A stretch of DNA of 64,000 nucleotides. Origin: Toxorhynchites rutilus septentrionalis. Its lineage: Eukaryota > Arthropoda > Insecta > Diptera > Culicidae. Both the position numbers and the translations under genes were made by a program. Location: contig NC_073745.1 in NCBI RefSeq assembly GCF_029784135.1, positions 99,479,333-99,543,332 on the forward strand. The letters run 5' to 3'. Below are positions 61,561 to 64,000 of this stretch, one piece after another. The notes under the pieces were generated by a model, which did not search any database, had not been told where the DNA came from, and saw nothing but the letters and a program-made list of their open reading frames with translations. Each line of letters opens with the position of its first letter. Positions within the stretch are counted from its first letter, which is position 1.

Positions 61561-63910
61561 GCTCAAGCGAGAGTCGATAAATATGGAACAACACTGTCAA
61601 TGAACCCCAGTGGAATGAACATCAACATCAGCTTGCCATGAAGTTCATTTTTCATTTGCACCTTCCTTTTCGTCATGGTATTCGTAAGGTCGAAAAAGAA
61701 GATCATTGCGTGTTAGTGAAAATCAAAGCATAAAATTCAATGTCACCAATTGAGAGTAAAATCGATTAATGGTAAAGGATGGCAATCCATCACACAAAAT
61801 TCTTGTTTTAGGCGAGTTCGGCAATATAATGTATAGAATAACTCTTGCTACGTTTTATAAATCTACTCACGATTGCCCGGAAATGACATACACCACCATT
61901 TATATGTGCAGTGGGTGACACGTTTTCAATAAAAATTCACTGCAAGCGATCAAGATCAACTTAACGTTCGTGATAATCATCTGAAATTATTGACAGTAAT
62001 GGAAGTGCCTGAATGCAGACTTTTCGAAATTCGTTCATGCTGTTTTCGATCAGTATACCACACAAAGCTCATGCGTCTCGACTCTTGTGTTATACTCATT
62101 ATGACAGATATGGTGTTGAGTTTCAACAGAAGAGAATTCATCCGATACTGGGAAAAATCTAATTCCTTCATTCGTGAATAAATTTTGATAATTTGTGGCA
62201 CTGGTCTGAATGCTAAAGCTTATAACCTCAATCGATGTTTCAGATGAACGAATAGACTCGATGTAGATCAATTCAAATAGTTTTAGGTCAATATTTGTGA
62301 GCAGATCCTTTGGGATATGTTACGTGCCAGCTGTGATGGATTCTCAAAACATTTGCTCAAAATTATTGAAGAAAAAGGTCACAGATTCGAACTGGATTGA
62401 TATCGTAGTCACATTTCTATGGAATTCTATGAAACCTGTATTCGGACACTGTAGGATTTTCTAAACGATTCTGGAGTGTTGAGTAAGTATTTTTTTTTCA
62501 ACGATTGGTACAAAGTCCTCACCATCCATTGCTCCAACAGGTTCATAGAGTTCAGGGACATCATGTAAAATGCAAAAAAAAAAGGTTGACATCATCATCA
62601 AAACTAAGTGGTAGAGATGTATTTTACCTCTTTTGTTATCCTTCGCTCCCTTCAAAATCAACTTCTACTCTGATTCTGAAGAGAGCGAATAGAGCAACCG
62701 AAATCTGTGAATCTAGCATCTCTGCATGTGAGATCCATCTTCTAAAAGTATTTTTACGTAACGTACTGCACCCAGTTTGTAATACCCATCAATCGGTTCA
62801 CTTCCCACACAAACACGCACGGTTCGTACGTTCGTCCTTGCCGGGCTCTGGTTTGTATAGTTTTGCTGATACGCCGCTGAATATTTACGATGTTCTACAA
62901 ACGACGACGTTGGAACGCCAGTGATGATGGTGATGAGCGAATGTTATCCTGAGCACATGTGGATATCCACACGGAGACTCTGTGTCTGATTTGTTTTCGG
63001 ATGCTCCACAGCCTTCCACATATACACGGGGGCTATCAGTTCACCACATTCAACTTGGAAGCGATGTTCTCGACATAAAAAAACAACCTCAATGATTCAC
63101 GATTCGATCCAGCCGTAAAAATATATATCATAATATGTATAATAATGAGTTCGGAGCGGCCGCCGTCAGTTCACCACAGAATTGCCAAATTTCGGCAGCA
63201 ACCTATCAGCGATTGGGGGTGGGAGTTCCATAGAGATGGAGAGAACACCATTTCGATCGCTGTGCGTGGCCAAAAATAGAAACGAGAATCATGCGGTTTT
63301 ACCTCGGCAACCTTTGTCCTTCAGTTGAACTTTGGCCCAAGGAAACGATTGATTACGACATTTTGGTCGCAATGGAATACGGGGACAATCGAACGAACCG
63401 AACTGCTGAATAGCAGTCCTGAACAGGGATATTCGTTGTGCGAGGGGTTTATCCTTTGTATTTCTTAGTATTCGATATCGAGCCACTCTGAAATGAAAGA
63501 CCCGCGTTTATTATCCATAAATGTCGCTGAATTGGTTACAGACTTATTAACGGATCTAATTCTTAATACGAGTTTTTTTATCTGTTGCGCGATTTTCAGA
63601 TTTCCGCTCATCATTCTCCCCAATGGCACTCGTGAAGTGGCTCATTCCAAAGATTCTTATCTTGACTGAAAACCAATAATGTTCTTAGTGTCGTTAAATG
63701 TGCCACTGGATGCTCATTTCTGAAGGCGTCCTTCACATGATATGTTCCGCTTGCATAATAACGGGATCTCAGCAGAGTTTGTCACAGTTTGCGAGGAAAA
63801 GCATTGCGGTATGAAAAACGGGTTCTCTTTAACGGCTGCCTTTTTCATTAAAATTTATGAAGCGCCTGAGTGCTAACATTCCGCTTTATCACATCTGCAA
63901 CTGGGTGAAA
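61561..63910. other. Interval without recognised gene; 5' flank of the next gene
   Basis: ORFs at 61977-62271 and 62461-62924 overlap on both strands and have no motif. From about 62750 onward the sequence is less repetitive and probably includes regulatory DNA of the gene starting at 63911, but no clear TATA box was placed. Confidence 0.4.
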
Positions 63911-64000
63911 ATGAAGTCCCCATTATGTGTTCTCACCTTTCTCGTGGTTATTACAAGAGTTAACCCAACGGTGCTCGGATGGAACTGCTTCAAAATAGAA
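63911..64000 (+). CDS. First exon of a secreted protein, open to the window edge
   Basis: ATG at 63911 opens a frame with no stop to the last base. The first ~23 residues (MKSPLCVLTFLVVITRV then NPTVLG) have a basic start, a hydrophobic core and a small-residue cleavage region, typical of a signal peptide. They are followed by WNCFKIE. AAAATGA context (GTGAAAATGAAG) suits an insect start. The family cannot be told from 30 residues. A neighbouring lipase paralogue is possible because lipases cluster in mosquitoes, but that is conjecture. Confidence 0.6.
   Translation, partial: MKSPLCVLTFLVVITRVNPTVLGWNCFKIE

Overview
The window looks like a piece of a culicine mosquito genome, most likely Aedes. 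I infer this from intron-bearing genes, very heavy and nested transposon load, a pair of DD37E Tc1/mariner (ITmD37E-type) elements, tRNA-derived SINEs, Helitrons ending in CTAG, and a mag-like gypsy retroelement. The species was not determined by any search.

Host coding content is sparse. The one clear host gene is a plus-strand secreted lipase of the pancreatic lipase / phospholipase A1 family. Four exons are readable (28384-28483, 28585-28742, 28811-29065, 45063-45511). They splice in frame and carry a Ser-Asp-His triad. A 16-kb intron separates the serine exon from the Asp/His exon, and it is packed with mobile DNA. The signal-peptide exon is not securely located. At the right edge (63911-64000) a plus-strand ORF opens with a clear signal peptide and runs off the window, so it is probably the first exon of another secreted-protein gene. 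A 159-codon minus-strand ORF at 2023-2502 is unassigned.

Layout: 1-685, 3' half of a Tc3-like element. 3155-3353, a small pogo/Tigger-type MITE. 4731-5345, two abutting mariner-type 3' ends. 5575-9641, a Helitron containing a hAT, which contains a mariner, which contains two SINE-type inserts. 11698-20778, three members (A, C, B) of a repeat family marked by the palindrome GACGTAGAACTACGTC, plus a SINE, a duplicated ~0.8-kb repeat and a hAT MITE with a perfect 8-bp duplication. 21858-25148, a head-to-tail Helitron array. 25151-27359, two ~967-bp MITEs, the second inside a hAT-like repeat whose empty counterpart lies near 47.8 kb. 28384-45511, the lipase gene. Its large intron holds the two DD37E elements 46 bp apart, a ~6-kb pogo-ended composite that contains a broken gypsy element, a 1.9-kb foldback and a LINE fragment. 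47601-50518, hAT/Harbinger-type MITEs and a DD41D mariner. 50987-53390, another palindrome-family member (D) and a second foldback. 54469-60739, a nearly identical 3.1-kb tandem duplication. 60740-63910, degraded repeats and unassigned sequence.

The most unusual observation is that members of the GACGTAGAACTACGTC family carry histone-like regulatory pieces. Members A and C have stem-loops resembling the histone mRNA 3' end. Member D has a compact CCAAT/TATA/TCAGT promoter. This may be a non-autonomous transposon that captured histone-cluster regulatory DNA. That is an inference and needs database comparison. No CRISPR array, rRNA or intact tRNA gene was seen.
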